A stretch of 64,000 nt of DNA from Chitinophagaceae bacterium UBA1946 (lineage in GTDB: Bacteria; Bacteroidota; Bacteroidia; Chitinophagales; Chitinophagaceae): contig DDEU01000042.1 in the NCBI GenBank assembly GCA_002336815.1, positions 2,453 to 66,452 on the forward strand. The letters run 5' to 3'. Below the pieces are notes generated by a model. It made no database searches. It was given only the letters and a program-made list of their open reading frames with translations, and was not told where the DNA came from. Below, in pieces: positions 44,077 through 53,302 of this stretch. Positions within the stretch are counted from its first letter, which is position 1, and every line of letters starts with the position of its first letter. The position numbers and the translations under genes were made by a program.

Positions 44077-44103
44077 CATCGTTGTGTCACTCACTTGTAC
44101 TGT
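44077..44103. repeat. 27-bp repeat (right member, inverted)
   Basis: It is the exact reverse complement of 40954-40980, located in the gap between the two permease genes. It is flanked by TTTTTCATGGC on both sides (44066-44075 region and 44108-44118), so it sits in a short direct repeat. Confidence 0.75.
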
Positions 44104-44141
44104 AGTTTTTTCATGGCATCCCATAAAAGCATGCACGCATT

Positions 44142-45260
44142 ATGAGAACATTAAAATTTTTACTGCAGAAAGAATTCCGGCAGATCTTCCGGGATCCTTC
44201 CATCATCCGGCTCATTTTTATTATGCCGGTAATGCAGCTCATGATATTGCCCTGGGCAGCGGACTATGAAATGAAAAATATCAAACTGGGTGTGATAGAC
44301 CATGACCATTCAGATTATTCCCGGAAACTGATTTCCACGATCACTGCTTCCGGCTATTTTATACTGAATGATTATGCGGCCACTTTCAACCAGTCATTTT
44401 CTGAAATAGAGAAAGATCATTCAGATATCATTCTTGAGATCCCGGCTTCCTTTGAAAAAAACCTCGTTAAACAAAGTGAAGCAACATTGTTTATAGCAGG
44501 GAATGCCATTAATGGTGTAAAGGCAAACCTGGGCAGTCTTTACCTGCGAACCATCATCAACGATTTTAATCAAACAGTAAGGATGGATTGGATACAGGTG
44601 CCCCGGTTCAGCCCGGAAACACAGGTGGAAGTGCGGTCTTCCAACTGGTTTAACCCATTGATGAACTACAAATACTTTATGGTTCCCGGCATACTGGTGA
44701 TCTTACTAACGATGGTGGGATCTAACCTAACGGCGATGAATATCGTAAAAGAAAAAGAGATCGGCACCATCGAACAGATCAATGTAACTCCCATTAAAAA
44801 ATATCATTTTATTTTGGGCAAGCTCATTCCTTTCTGGATACTGGGGTTGTTTGTTCTTACACTCGGTTTTATTATTGCAAGACTGGTATATGGCATTTCG
44901 CCACTGGGAAGTTTTGTTACCATTTACATATTTGCAGGCGTTTACCTGTTGGCCGTGTTAGGGTTGGGATTGCTGATCTCAACTTATGCAGCAACACAGC
45001 AACAAGCCATGCTCATTTCATTTTTTATCATGATGATCTTTATATTGCTGGGTGGCTTGTACACCTCTATCGATAGTATGCCGGAGTGGGCCAAATGGAT
45101 CACCCGGTTCAACCCGGTGTCGTATTTTATTGAAGTAATGCGTATGGTGGTGTTGAAAGGCAGCAGCCTGTATGACATAAGGAAACAACTATTGGTGATG
45201 GGCGTATTTGCCGTTGTCCTGAATGGGTGGGCGGTAGTCAGTTACCGCAAACGTTCCTGA
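44142..45260 (+). CDS. ABC-2 permease, YbhS/YbhR type (second)
   Basis: 372 residues, paralogous to the preceding permease. LLQKEFRQIFRDPSIIRLIFIMPVMQLMILPWA is at the N-terminus, a large extracytoplasmic part follows, and EKEIGTIEQINVTPIKKYHFILGKLIPF and the last segments carry the ABC-2 signature. Together the two would form a heterodimeric membrane core. The stop codon abuts, with no gap, the stop of the convergent CvpA-CAP gene at 45261, and I see no terminator. Confidence 0.92.
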   Translation: MRTLKFLLQKEFRQIFRDPSIIRLIFIMPVMQLMILPWAADYEMKNIKLGVIDHDHSDYSRKLISTITASGYFILNDYAATFNQSFSEIEKDHSDIILEIPASFEKNLVKQSEATLFIAGNAINGVKANLGSLYLRTIINDFNQTVRMDWIQVPRFSPETQVEVRSSNWFNPLMNYKYFMVPGILVILLTMVGSNLTAMNIVKEKEIGTIEQINVTPIKKYHFILGKLIPFWILGLFVLTLGFIIARLVYGISPLGSFVTIYIFAGVYLLAVLGLGLLISTYAATQQQAMLISFFIMMIFILLGGLYTSIDSMPEWAKWITRFNPVSYFIEVMRMVVLKGSSLYDIRKQLLVMGVFAVVLNGWAVVSYRKRS

Positions 45261-46205
45261 TCAGTCCCTGAATTCCTGGGTAACCATCAAACCATGGTCG
45301 CCGCCGGCTGCAATGCCAATGCCGATGCGGCCATAAGCAGGGTTCAGGATATTTGCACGATGACCGGGCGACTTCATCAACTCTTCATGAGCCTTCAACA
45401 GCGTTGGTGCCAGCGCAAGATTTTCACCTGCATACCGGTACCGGATATGTGCTTTATGAAGACGTTGGAATGGATTGATGCCTTCCGGCGTATTATGTGA
45501 AAAATATCCTCTTTTGAACATATCGGCTGAATGGTCTCTTGCTGCTATTGTAAGTGAAGCGTCGTATTGCAATATTTTCAAACCATGACTTTTTCGTTCT
45601 GCATTTACCAATGCCAGCATTTGCATCTCCAGGTCAGCCCGGAAATTGATCTCGCTGGTTACAAAAGGCAGCAATACGGCATCATGCGATACGATTTCAT
45701 TTTCAGCAGCCATTACCTGTGTAGGTGTTTCAAAAACAATGGATGCCTCCCTGTCTACAAAAATGTCCATCCTGTGTAACCAGGCAGGGATTTCCGTCTT
45801 TGCAATGACGGCTTCCACAGGCTGGGGAATAGCAACCACGCTTGTGAAATGATGCAGCAGCAATATAAAGGAACAGCCTGCAATGATACCAGTAAAAGTG
45901 CCACAAACCCTGTTGATTAAATTTGCTTTGTGCATGCTCTTTTTCAAAAGCAGGTGAAAAACAAAAAAGAGCAGCAGGAAAACAGCAACAAATAAGGTGC
46001 AAAATGCAGTTGGCAATATCAATGATTCAGCCAACTCAAGGTTATTTTTTAACCATTCACCAAGCGGTATAAACAATAAAAAAGCAATGATCGCCGGCAC
46101 AACCAGTTGCATTAAGAATATTATCACTGCAACAAAACCAATGCGATAACCAATAATGGCACCGCCTGTAATGGCAAAAAATAATAAACAATAAAAACTG
46201 ATCAC
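45261..46205 (-). CDS. CvpA-like membrane domain fused to CAP/SCP-like domain
   Basis: 314 residues from a GTG start. The N-terminal about 130 residues are four membrane segments of CvpA/colicin V production protein type (FAITGGAIIGYRIGF, LMQLVVPAIIAFLLFI). The C-terminal about 130 residues form a CAP domain with the conserved His/Glu/His set in HSADMFKRGYFSHNTPEGINPFQRL, YAGENLA and HEELMKSPGHRANILNPAYGRIGIGIA. The CAP part should be outside the inner membrane. Function is unknown; the family includes lipid- and wall-binding proteins. Confidence 0.85.
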   Translation of the reverse strand: MISFYCLLFFAITGGAIIGYRIGFVAVIIFLMQLVVPAIIAFLLFIPLGEWLKNNLELAESLILPTAFCTLFVAVFLLLFFVFHLLLKKSMHKANLINRVCGTFTGIIAGCSFILLLHHFTSVVAIPQPVEAVIAKTEIPAWLHRMDIFVDREASIVFETPTQVMAAENEIVSHDAVLLPFVTSEINFRADLEMQMLALVNAERKSHGLKILQYDASLTIAARDHSADMFKRGYFSHNTPEGINPFQRLHKAHIRYRYAGENLALAPTLLKAHEELMKSPGHRANILNPAYGRIGIGIAAGGDHGLMVTQEFRD

Positions 46206-46238
46206 TGTTGCAGATTGATGTTACTTAAAATTTCTTTT

Positions 46239-46288
46239 ACAAAAACAGGGTTTATCTCCTGGCTCTAAGAGCAATCGATAAACCCTGT
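46239..46288 (-). terminator. Terminator of the glycine-zipper gene
   Basis: The 12-bp perfect stem ACAGGGTTTATC (46245-46256) with GATAAACCCTGT (46277-46288), read on the minus strand, is followed by a run of T. A small GCTCTTAGAGC hairpin lies in the loop. Confidence 0.75.
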
Positions 46289-46310
46289 CATTTATAAACA
46301 AGCAAATTCA

Positions 46311-46718
46311 TTAATACCTTCCATCTTTTTTATCCTTTGAACGGCCAACACCGTATCCCACCCCGGCACCTACAGCACCACCGATCACAGCACCTGCAGC
46401 CCTGTTATTCTTAGCAATGATAGCCCCGGCTACTGCACCCGTAGCACCACCAATTACAGCTCCTTTTGCTGCCTTACTCCATCCCTTTTTCTTTTTTTCT
46501 ACCGGCGCTGAAACGACAGGAGTATTTTGAGTTTCATTTTTATATACAACAGTTTTTGCAGCGGCTGCTTTTTCCTTTTTTTCTTTCCACTGCTGGTATT
46601 GCTTGAACTCAGCCGAGTCTGTAGCAGACAATACCCTTGTTTGATCGGTTGTAGTTTTATTTTGCTTGCACGCCAATAATGTTCCTGAAATGGCTACGAT
46701 GGTTAAGATCTTTTTCAT
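46311..46718 (-). CDS. Glycine-zipper lipoprotein
   Basis: 135 residues. The lipobox is LLAC at residue 17. A Lys/Glu/Ala-rich linker (KEKKEKAAAAK) is followed by a Gly-zipper domain with GAVIGGATGAVAGAIIAKN and GAVIGGAVGAGVGYGVG, similar to YMGG-like or SmpA/OmpA-associated glycine zippers. It probably inserts in or attaches to the outer membrane. Function unknown. The 289 bases upstream, before the hybrid kinase gene's end, contain no recognisable gene. Confidence 0.8.
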   Translation of the reverse strand: MKKILTIVAISGTLLACKQNKTTTDQTRVLSATDSAEFKQYQQWKEKKEKAAAAKTVVYKNETQNTPVVSAPVEKKKKGWSKAAKGAVIGGATGAVAGAIIAKNNRAAGAVIGGAVGAGVGYGVGRSKDKKDGRY

Positions 46719-47007
46719 AATACCTGATTTTGATGAATAATAATTTCCAAGCTAATTGATGCAGGTAGTAAAAGAAAAACTGTGCCAGAATAATGGCAGT
46801 TGTTAAAATAGCAGACCAGTTTGATTTTTTACCCTTTAATTCAAGCTGTTGTGCAGACAGGCATTTTAACATATTAGAGTCAATGTTATACAATGCGCTG
46901 TTTATTGTTTCAGGGAGCAGGCCAATTTATTGATAAATATCATTACTGATTAAACCTTGCGCTGAATACTAAAGCACCGGGCAAGATCTAAAAATCTAAA
47001 CCACTTT

Positions 47008-50000
47008 CTAAATAGTTGCCAGGGTGTCTTCTCCCTGTAATAGTTCGCTCTGCAAGGAAGCGATCACTTTTATCAAAGTATCATTCAATACTTCTATTAA
47101 TTGGGTAAGCCGCTCAGAAGATTCATGTTTTAAGGCCAGCGCTTCTATCTCTCTTATCTCGTTTCGCAATGAATGAATGCCGAGGTTATCGATCGAAGGT
47201 TTCATCCGGTGTGCCAGTGATTTCAGTTTTGCAAAATCATTGATCCGTATCGCCTTATTAATTTCTTCCAGCGATGCAGTTGCTTCCACGATAAAAAGGT
47301 TCATTATTTTTTTGATAAAGGCATTATCATGCTTGCTCATGGCATTCAGTTTTGAAAGATCGTACAGTGCCATAGAGGGCACGGGTTTTTCTGCGATGGT
47401 GATCTTTACTTCCTTGCCCAGCCACTTTGCGATCATGGCCACAAGCTCTTCTTCTTCAAAAGGTTTTGAAATAAAATCATTCATTCCTGCCGCAAAACAC
47501 TTGTCGCTTTCGCCCTGTATGGCGTTGGCTGTAAGTGCAATGATGGGAACTGTTTTACTGATGCCAGCCCTGATCACCCTGGTAGCTTCCAGTCCGTCCA
47601 TCAAAGGCATCTGCATATCCATTAAAACAATATCTACCATGCCTTGCTTCAATGCTTCCACCGCTTCCAGTCCGTTCACCGCCTCGGCAATATCGGCTCC
47701 ATAATGTGATAGTGTTGTAGTGGCTACCAGCCTGTTCACTTCATTGTCTTCTACCAGCAAAATTTTCTTTCCCTTCAATACGCCCTTGTCCTCGATGCGT
47801 ATTTCGCCGGTTGGCAGATCAGCTTCATCGCCTGTATAAAAAGGAATTACCAGCGTAATGGTTGTACCTACATTCTTTTCGCTGGCCACTTCAATGGTTC
47901 CGCCCATCAGTTCACTCAATTGTTTGGAGATGGTCATTCCTAAACCGGTGCCGCCAAATTTCCTGCTTACAGACCTGTCTTCCTGCACAAAACTCTGGAA
48001 GAGATTTTGCAAAAATTCCTTGTCCATACCAATGCCTTTGTCGGCTACTGAAATTTCTATTGATTGCTGCTTCTTATGCTTTGCCCTCAGCCTGCAACGG
48101 ATGAGCACACTTCCTTTTTCAGAAAATTTCACTGCATTACTCAGCAGGTTTAGCAGTACCTGTTTGAGTCGGTAAGGATCGCCCTTTAACACGGCTGCGA
48201 TGTTTTCATCCACCGAATAATTAAGCAGTAACCCTTTTTCAGACGCCCGGTGTTCCATTACCTGCACGGTATTTTTCACTACATCATGCATCCTGAACCC
48301 GATATTTTCCAATGAAAGTTTTCCTGCCTCAATTTTTGAAATATCCAAAATGTCGTTGATGATCACCATCAGGTGTTCGCCGGCATTGTTGATGGTATTC
48401 AGGAATAACTTCTGCTGCTCATTCAACATCGTTTTCTGCAGCTCCCTGCTCATTCCTAAAATGGCGTTCATCGGGGTTCTGATCTCGTGGCTCATATTAG
48501 CCAGGAAACTTTGTTTGGCCGTAGCAGATAATTCGGCCTGTTCACGGGCCTCCAGCAGTTCATATTCAAGCATCTTCTGTTCTGTAATATCCAGATGAAT
48601 ACCGATCGATCCAACCAATTCTTCTTTGTCGTTGTAGCGTGGAGCTGCACTGATCAGCCACCATTTACTTTCACCCGATTTATTTTTTACCGAAATTTCA
48701 TATGCTTCCGAAATGCCTTTTTTCCTGCATTCATTTTTCAATTCCATCATCTCCTGCTGTTCGCCCCTCACAAAAAGATCCGATGCCTTTTTACCCAGCA
48801 ACTCGTCAATATTATAGCCACTCATTTCGCCAAAACTCTGGTTGGCAAATTGTATGATCTCTTCATTGTCAACCTCCAGTAATCCCAGGTTCATGTTGGC
48901 CGTAATGTTCCTGTATTTCTCTTCGTTTATTTTAAGCGCCTGCTCTGTATTTTTTCTTTCGGTGATGTCCAGTATAAAGCCGGTGAATACGGCAGATCCT
49001 TCCTCGGTAAAGTAAGAGAAAGAAGACGTAACAGAATGCCAGATGATGCCCCTGCCCGGTATGATGAGCCTGGATTCATCATAGAACGGTTCAAGTGTTT
49101 CACGGCAATGCTGATTTTTACGCAATATCTCCGGCACATCATCGGGGTGAATGTACTGTTGGTACAAATGAAAATCTTCTGGTTCAATGCCGAATATTTT
49201 CTTCATTGCAGGGCTCACATATCTCAGGCGCTCCGTTCCATCCTTCCTGAATTCATATTCATATATCACACCCGGGATATTTTCTGACAGGGATTTAAAT
49301 TGTTTAACACGCTGTTCCAGCTCAATGCCGGTTTGTTTGATTGCGGTGATATCGGTGTGTGTGCCAACGATCAGTCCGGGCTTTCCGTCCTGTGTGTTGC
49401 TTAACAACATCCCACGGTCGAGTACCCAAAGATAGCGGCCGCTCTTGTGCTGTATCCTGTATTCCAACTGGTGATTCAGGATCTTTCCCTCCCGGTAATC
49501 ATCTTCAGATTGCCTGATCATCTCCACATCTTCCGGGTGAATCAGGCTAAACCATTCATCTTCCTCATGATCAAACGCTGCTCCTTCGTAACCGAGCATG
49601 TTCTTATACTGCTCCGAAAAAAATGTTTCATCGGTTTGAAGGTCATATCTCCAAACGCCATCGCCGGCACCCTCAAGGGCGAACTGCCATAGTTCCTGGC
49701 TGGCCTTAAGATCTGTCTCTGCTTTTTTTCTTTCAGAAATATCACGGATAAAACCACAGAAAAAAGTTCCGCTACCATGCGTTACCGGTATGATGGACAA
49801 TTCCACCGGGAACTCAATGCCGGCCTTGTTTACAGCCGTTAATTCCGTGATCTTGTTCAATACGGGCCCATCGCCTGTTGAATGAAAGCGGATCATTCCA
49901 TTTTCATGCCCATCCCTGTGCTGGTGGGGTATAATGAGCTGGGATAATTTTTTTCCCATCACTGCTTCTTCTGTCCATCCAAAGGTTTTTTCTGCCTGGG

Positions 50001-50814
50001 GATTCCAGAATGAGATATCTCCTTTATCGTTGATGATCACAATGGCATCCAGTGCAGCATTCAAAATAAGCCTGTTGGTCAATTCACTTTTCTCAATGGC
50101 ATCCTGTGCTTTTTTCTTTTCTGTGATGTCGGTGTACGTCCATAAATGACCCTTGTATTTTTGCTCCAGAAAGATAGGGATGTAGTCACGTTGAAATATA
50201 CGTCCATCCGCTAATTCCATTATTTCGTTTGTCACCAGTTTCTTCTGGTTCAGTAACTGGTCAATGGATAAGACGAAAGCTTCAGGATCTTTAAACAGGT
50301 GCTTGTTTTGTTGCGCACTGTTGCTACAATCCATGCCCTGCAGCTCATCCGGGTGAACCGGTATTGCGAACATATCACAAAAACACTGGTTGGTAAAAAC
50401 AATATGCCTTGTTTCATCTTCCAGTAAAATCGCACTTTGCAGGTTGGTGATGAGCGAGGTAAAAACAAGTTCCGCATTTTTTCTTTTGTGCACCTGCTGG
50501 TTCAGGTACCGTGCGATCATCAGCAGGTCATCACTGTTATTATTTTTTTCTTCTCCACTGATGGTACCGATGATGTTCTTTAATTTTTGTACCGATTGCC
50601 GTTTTACATTCAGTTCATGTTTTAACTGGTTATTGATGGAGGAGTATTCTTCTTCACTGATGTCGAAAGCACGGTCAGATAATTCCTTGTCACGGTCGTA
50701 GGAGTAGTAGGAATCACTGATCGCTGCCAAAAAATCCTGCATCGCCGGATCAGCCTGCATGGACCCTGGCAAGTATTTTTTCAGTTGTTTTTGTATCAGT
50801 TTATGCAAGCTCAT
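47008..50814 (-). CDS. Hybrid histidine kinase: five PAS, HisKA, ATPase, receiver, HPt
   Basis: 1268 residues, soluble, with no membrane segments. After an about 100-residue coiled region there are five PAS domains, separated by TDITEKK- or DISERKK-type linkers. Then HisKA (NMSHEIRTPMNAILGM), HATPase (LLNLLSNAVKFSEKG; GTGLGMTISKQL), a receiver (Asp in DIVLMDMQMPLMDG, Lys in FISKPF) and an HPt domain (LAHRMKPSIDNLG). A phosphate can pass His-Asp-His within one protein. It is the last gene of the sigma-54 regulator-FIST-kinase operon and overlaps the FIST gene by 14 bases. Its HPt may pass phosphate to that regulator. Confidence 0.93.
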   Translation of the reverse strand: MSLHKLIQKQLKKYLPGSMQADPAMQDFLAAISDSYYSYDRDKELSDRAFDISEEEYSSINNQLKHELNVKRQSVQKLKNIIGTISGEEKNNNSDDLLMIARYLNQQVHKRKNAELVFTSLITNLQSAILLEDETRHIVFTNQCFCDMFAIPVHPDELQGMDCSNSAQQNKHLFKDPEAFVLSIDQLLNQKKLVTNEIMELADGRIFQRDYIPIFLEQKYKGHLWTYTDITEKKKAQDAIEKSELTNRLILNAALDAIVIINDKGDISFWNPQAEKTFGWTEEAVMGKKLSQLIIPHQHRDGHENGMIRFHSTGDGPVLNKITELTAVNKAGIEFPVELSIIPVTHGSGTFFCGFIRDISERKKAETDLKASQELWQFALEGAGDGVWRYDLQTDETFFSEQYKNMLGYEGAAFDHEEDEWFSLIHPEDVEMIRQSEDDYREGKILNHQLEYRIQHKSGRYLWVLDRGMLLSNTQDGKPGLIVGTHTDITAIKQTGIELEQRVKQFKSLSENIPGVIYEYEFRKDGTERLRYVSPAMKKIFGIEPEDFHLYQQYIHPDDVPEILRKNQHCRETLEPFYDESRLIIPGRGIIWHSVTSSFSYFTEEGSAVFTGFILDITERKNTEQALKINEEKYRNITANMNLGLLEVDNEEIIQFANQSFGEMSGYNIDELLGKKASDLFVRGEQQEMMELKNECRKKGISEAYEISVKNKSGESKWWLISAAPRYNDKEELVGSIGIHLDITEQKMLEYELLEAREQAELSATAKQSFLANMSHEIRTPMNAILGMSRELQKTMLNEQQKLFLNTINNAGEHLMVIINDILDISKIEAGKLSLENIGFRMHDVVKNTVQVMEHRASEKGLLLNYSVDENIAAVLKGDPYRLKQVLLNLLSNAVKFSEKGSVLIRCRLRAKHKKQQSIEISVADKGIGMDKEFLQNLFQSFVQEDRSVSRKFGGTGLGMTISKQLSELMGGTIEVASEKNVGTTITLVIPFYTGDEADLPTGEIRIEDKGVLKGKKILLVEDNEVNRLVATTTLSHYGADIAEAVNGLEAVEALKQGMVDIVLMDMQMPLMDGLEATRVIRAGISKTVPIIALTANAIQGESDKCFAAGMNDFISKPFEEEELVAMIAKWLGKEVKITIAEKPVPSMALYDLSKLNAMSKHDNAFIKKIMNLFIVEATASLEEINKAIRINDFAKLKSLAHRMKPSIDNLGIHSLRNEIREIEALALKHESSERLTQLIEVLNDTLIKVIASLQSELLQGEDTLATI

Positions 50815-51943
50815 AAAACGAGGTTATGGTCATGGTTTGATTGTGAAGCTGGCAGGAACCTCCTTCGTTGAACGGGGATATTTCACCATAAGAATAAAAT
50901 CCTGCAACAGCTGTTTCTTCGCCAAGCGATTCAATGACTGCTTCTACTTCTTCCTCTGTTCTTGAACCAAGTATGATCTTTCGTCCTACGCAACTTACCA
51001 GTAATGAAAAGACTGGTTTACCGGAATGACTGAGGGTGGTATTTTGTGCGGCCACTGCTGCGGCGAAGGTGATCAGGTCAAAGTTTCCTTTCATCAGCCG
51101 CACCATCGAGCCAACGGGAATATCGCCTGCAAAGGTCATGCTGCTGGATTCATGATCGATGGAAAGAATGGTTCTTACCAGGGGCTGCGTACTGCCGGGA
51201 ATGGTTACTGAAAGCGGGAACAACAAAGCCGATGCAGGCAATTTTTCTGCTTCCGGACCAAGGTATCTTTTATAAATGTCAAGGGCATTTTTTCCATCCA
51301 GTTCAAATAATATATTTCCCTCTGCTCTTGTAACCTCTTTTTCAAGACCGAAACTTTGCCAGCCCCCTTTTGAGCCGTGGGTAACCAAAATATGTTCACC
51401 ATAAAACCCGATCGCTGCAATATTTCCTTCTGCAGGATCCCCGTTCAAACCCACCAGTGTAGAAGCAAAATTAACACCATCACCTGCGAGACCACCGGTG
51501 ATCAATACTTTTTCACCAGCCGCATCATTCAATCCTTTCACCAGTTCACTGCCGTTTACAACACTGCCATCTGATAAAACCAAAATGCTCACAAGGTCTT
51601 TTTGCGGCAGTTTTTTAACAAGATGGATAGCCGCATCATAACTGCTGCTAAAGTCGCTCACATTTACAGCCGCCGCTTCAATGGGAGTATGATTAAAATG
51701 CAGTGCCGCAGCTACGAGTGAGTCCTCGTGTATACGATCGTGGAAGATCTCGCCTGCCGTACTGCACATGGCGATGTTGGCTAAAGGAAATTGCTGCTTC
51801 AGTTGCTGGTAGAGCGATGGCTGTGCAAGCAACTTTTTTGAAGCAAAACACAATACCAGTTGGGCAGTAAGCGCATCACAACTATTGTGCTGCGGATGTT
51901 GCTGCCATTCATCATTGCTGAAATTAAAGACCGATGCCTGCAT
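50801..51943 (-). CDS. FIST N/C domain sensory protein
   Basis: 380 residues. The FIST N domain (SKKLLAQPSLYQQLKQQFPLANIAMCSTAGEI) and the FIST C domain (VRTILSIDHESSSMTFAGDIPVGSMVRLMKGNFDLI) are both present, ending with CVGRKIILGSRTEEEVEAV and the GEISPFNEGGSCQLHNQTMTI tail. FIST is a predicted small-ligand (amino-acid-like) sensing module. It stands as a separate protein between the sigma-54 regulator (9-base gap) and the hybrid kinase (14-base overlap). It probably presents a ligand signal to that kinase. Confidence 0.9.
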   Translation of the reverse strand: MQASVFNFSNDEWQQHPQHNSCDALTAQLVLCFASKKLLAQPSLYQQLKQQFPLANIAMCSTAGEIFHDRIHEDSLVAAALHFNHTPIEAAAVNVSDFSSSYDAAIHLVKKLPQKDLVSILVLSDGSVVNGSELVKGLNDAAGEKVLITGGLAGDGVNFASTLVGLNGDPAEGNIAAIGFYGEHILVTHGSKGGWQSFGLEKEVTRAEGNILFELDGKNALDIYKRYLGPEAEKLPASALLFPLSVTIPGSTQPLVRTILSIDHESSSMTFAGDIPVGSMVRLMKGNFDLITFAAAVAAQNTTLSHSGKPVFSLLVSCVGRKIILGSRTEEEVEAVIESLGEETAVAGFYSYGEISPFNEGGSCQLHNQTMTITSFYELA

Positions 51944-51952
51944 AATTTTTTA

Positions 51953-53302
51953 TTAGAGTGTGATCGCCTTGCGCTGGATCATTTTATAAATGGTGCTTTT
52001 ACCAATTTCCAGTTTACCTGCCACCGTGCCAATGTCGTTACTGTATTTGCGCAGGTAAAATTTAATGATGTCGTAATTGTATTGCTCCAGTGATTTTTCT
52101 TCTGTTACAAAAACCTTTTCATTTTTTGCAGACGGAAACGAAATGTCATTTTCTTCGATCAGTTTTCCATCGCACATTACTGCGGCGAGGTCAATCACTG
52201 CTTTTAGTTCCCTGATGTTACCAGGATAGTTGTACCGCAGCAGTTTATCTTTTGCATCCTGCGAAATATTGATGGTACCGGCTTTATTTTCATTGCAAAA
52301 TTCATCCAGGAAGTGCTTGGCAAGTATCAGCACATCATGCCCTCTTTCCCTGAGTGGCGGCAGCGCAATGGGCAAGCCCATCACACGATAGTAAAGGTCT
52401 TCCCGGAAATTTCCTTTCTGTACTTCTTCGGCCAGGTTTTTATGTGTAGCGACAATTACCCTTACATCCAGTTTGATGGTTTCATTGCCACCCACTCTTA
52501 CCACTTCTCTTTCCTGAAGCACCCTGAGCAGTTTGCTCTGCATGTTCACATCCAGTTCTCCAATTTCATCGAGGAAGATGGTGCCGCCACCGGCTTCTTC
52601 AAACTTTCCTTCCCGCCTGCTCACAGCGCCTGTAAAAGCACCTTTTTCATGACCGAACAATTCACTCTCCATCAGCTCACCTGGAATAGCAGCCATGTTT
52701 ACAGCAACAAAATTTTTACGCCGTCGCTCACTATTATAATGAATGGCTTTTGCCACTACCTCTTTACCGGTTCCTGTTTCTCCCGTAATAGAAACATTGA
52801 TATTGGAAGCGGCCGCCTTGTTCATCAGGCCAAATATTTTCTGCAGCGAAGGACTTTGCCCCTTAATGCTTTTGTCAAACGAAAATTTTTGCGCCAGCTC
52901 TGCTTTCAGGTGTGCAACTTCGTTCTTTAGTTTTCCTGTTTCTCTTATTTTGTTGATTGTTTTCCAAAGCAGGTCTTTTGTATTGTCATCTTTGGTGAGG
53001 TAATCTGTAACACCCATTTTAAGCAGGTTAACTGCTACGGAAATTTCTTCCTGTCCGCTGATGGCCACCACCGGCAACTCTTCATTCACTTCCCTGATGC
53101 GTTGGTATAATTTTTCACCTTCAAAGTCAGGCAGGGTAAGATCGATGGTAACCAGGTCGGGCTTTTGATAAAGATTGGCAAGACAATCTTTGCCGCTGGT
53201 AAAACGGGAAATGCTGTATTCCGGGTTTAGAGCCAACTGGTATTGCAATATCTCACCATACAGCGGGTCATCTTCCACGATGAATATTTTGAATGCTTCC
53301 AT
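51953..53302 (-). CDS. Sigma-54-dependent response regulator (NtrC family)
   Basis: 449 residues. Receiver with phospho-acceptor Asp54 in DLVTIDLTLPDF, AAA+ domain with GETGTGKEVVAKAIHYNS, GAFTGAVSRREG (the sigma-54-contacting loop) and GGTIFLDEIGELD. The C-terminal Fis-type helix-turn-helix is NDIGTVAGKLEIGKSTIYKMI. It opens sigma-54 promoters when phosphorylated. It is the first gene of the operon with FIST and hybrid kinase genes. No sigma-54 site was recognised in the 610-base region upstream. Confidence 0.93.
   Translation of the reverse strand: MEAFKIFIVEDDPLYGEILQYQLALNPEYSISRFTSGKDCLANLYQKPDLVTIDLTLPDFEGEKLYQRIREVNEELPVVAISGQEEISVAVNLLKMGVTDYLTKDDNTKDLLWKTINKIRETGKLKNEVAHLKAELAQKFSFDKSIKGQSPSLQKIFGLMNKAAASNINVSITGETGTGKEVVAKAIHYNSERRRKNFVAVNMAAIPGELMESELFGHEKGAFTGAVSRREGKFEEAGGGTIFLDEIGELDVNMQSKLLRVLQEREVVRVGGNETIKLDVRVIVATHKNLAEEVQKGNFREDLYYRVMGLPIALPPLRERGHDVLILAKHFLDEFCNENKAGTINISQDAKDKLLRYNYPGNIRELKAVIDLAAVMCDGKLIEENDISFPSAKNEKVFVTEEKSLEQYNYDIIKFYLRKYSNDIGTVAGKLEIGKSTIYKMIQRKAITL

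Noticed and set aside
46657..46893. 78-codon minus-strand frame near the glycine-zipper gene
   Set aside because: It overlaps the N-terminus of the glycine-zipper lipoprotein out of frame, and its hydrophobic stretch is too short and isolated to call a membrane protein.
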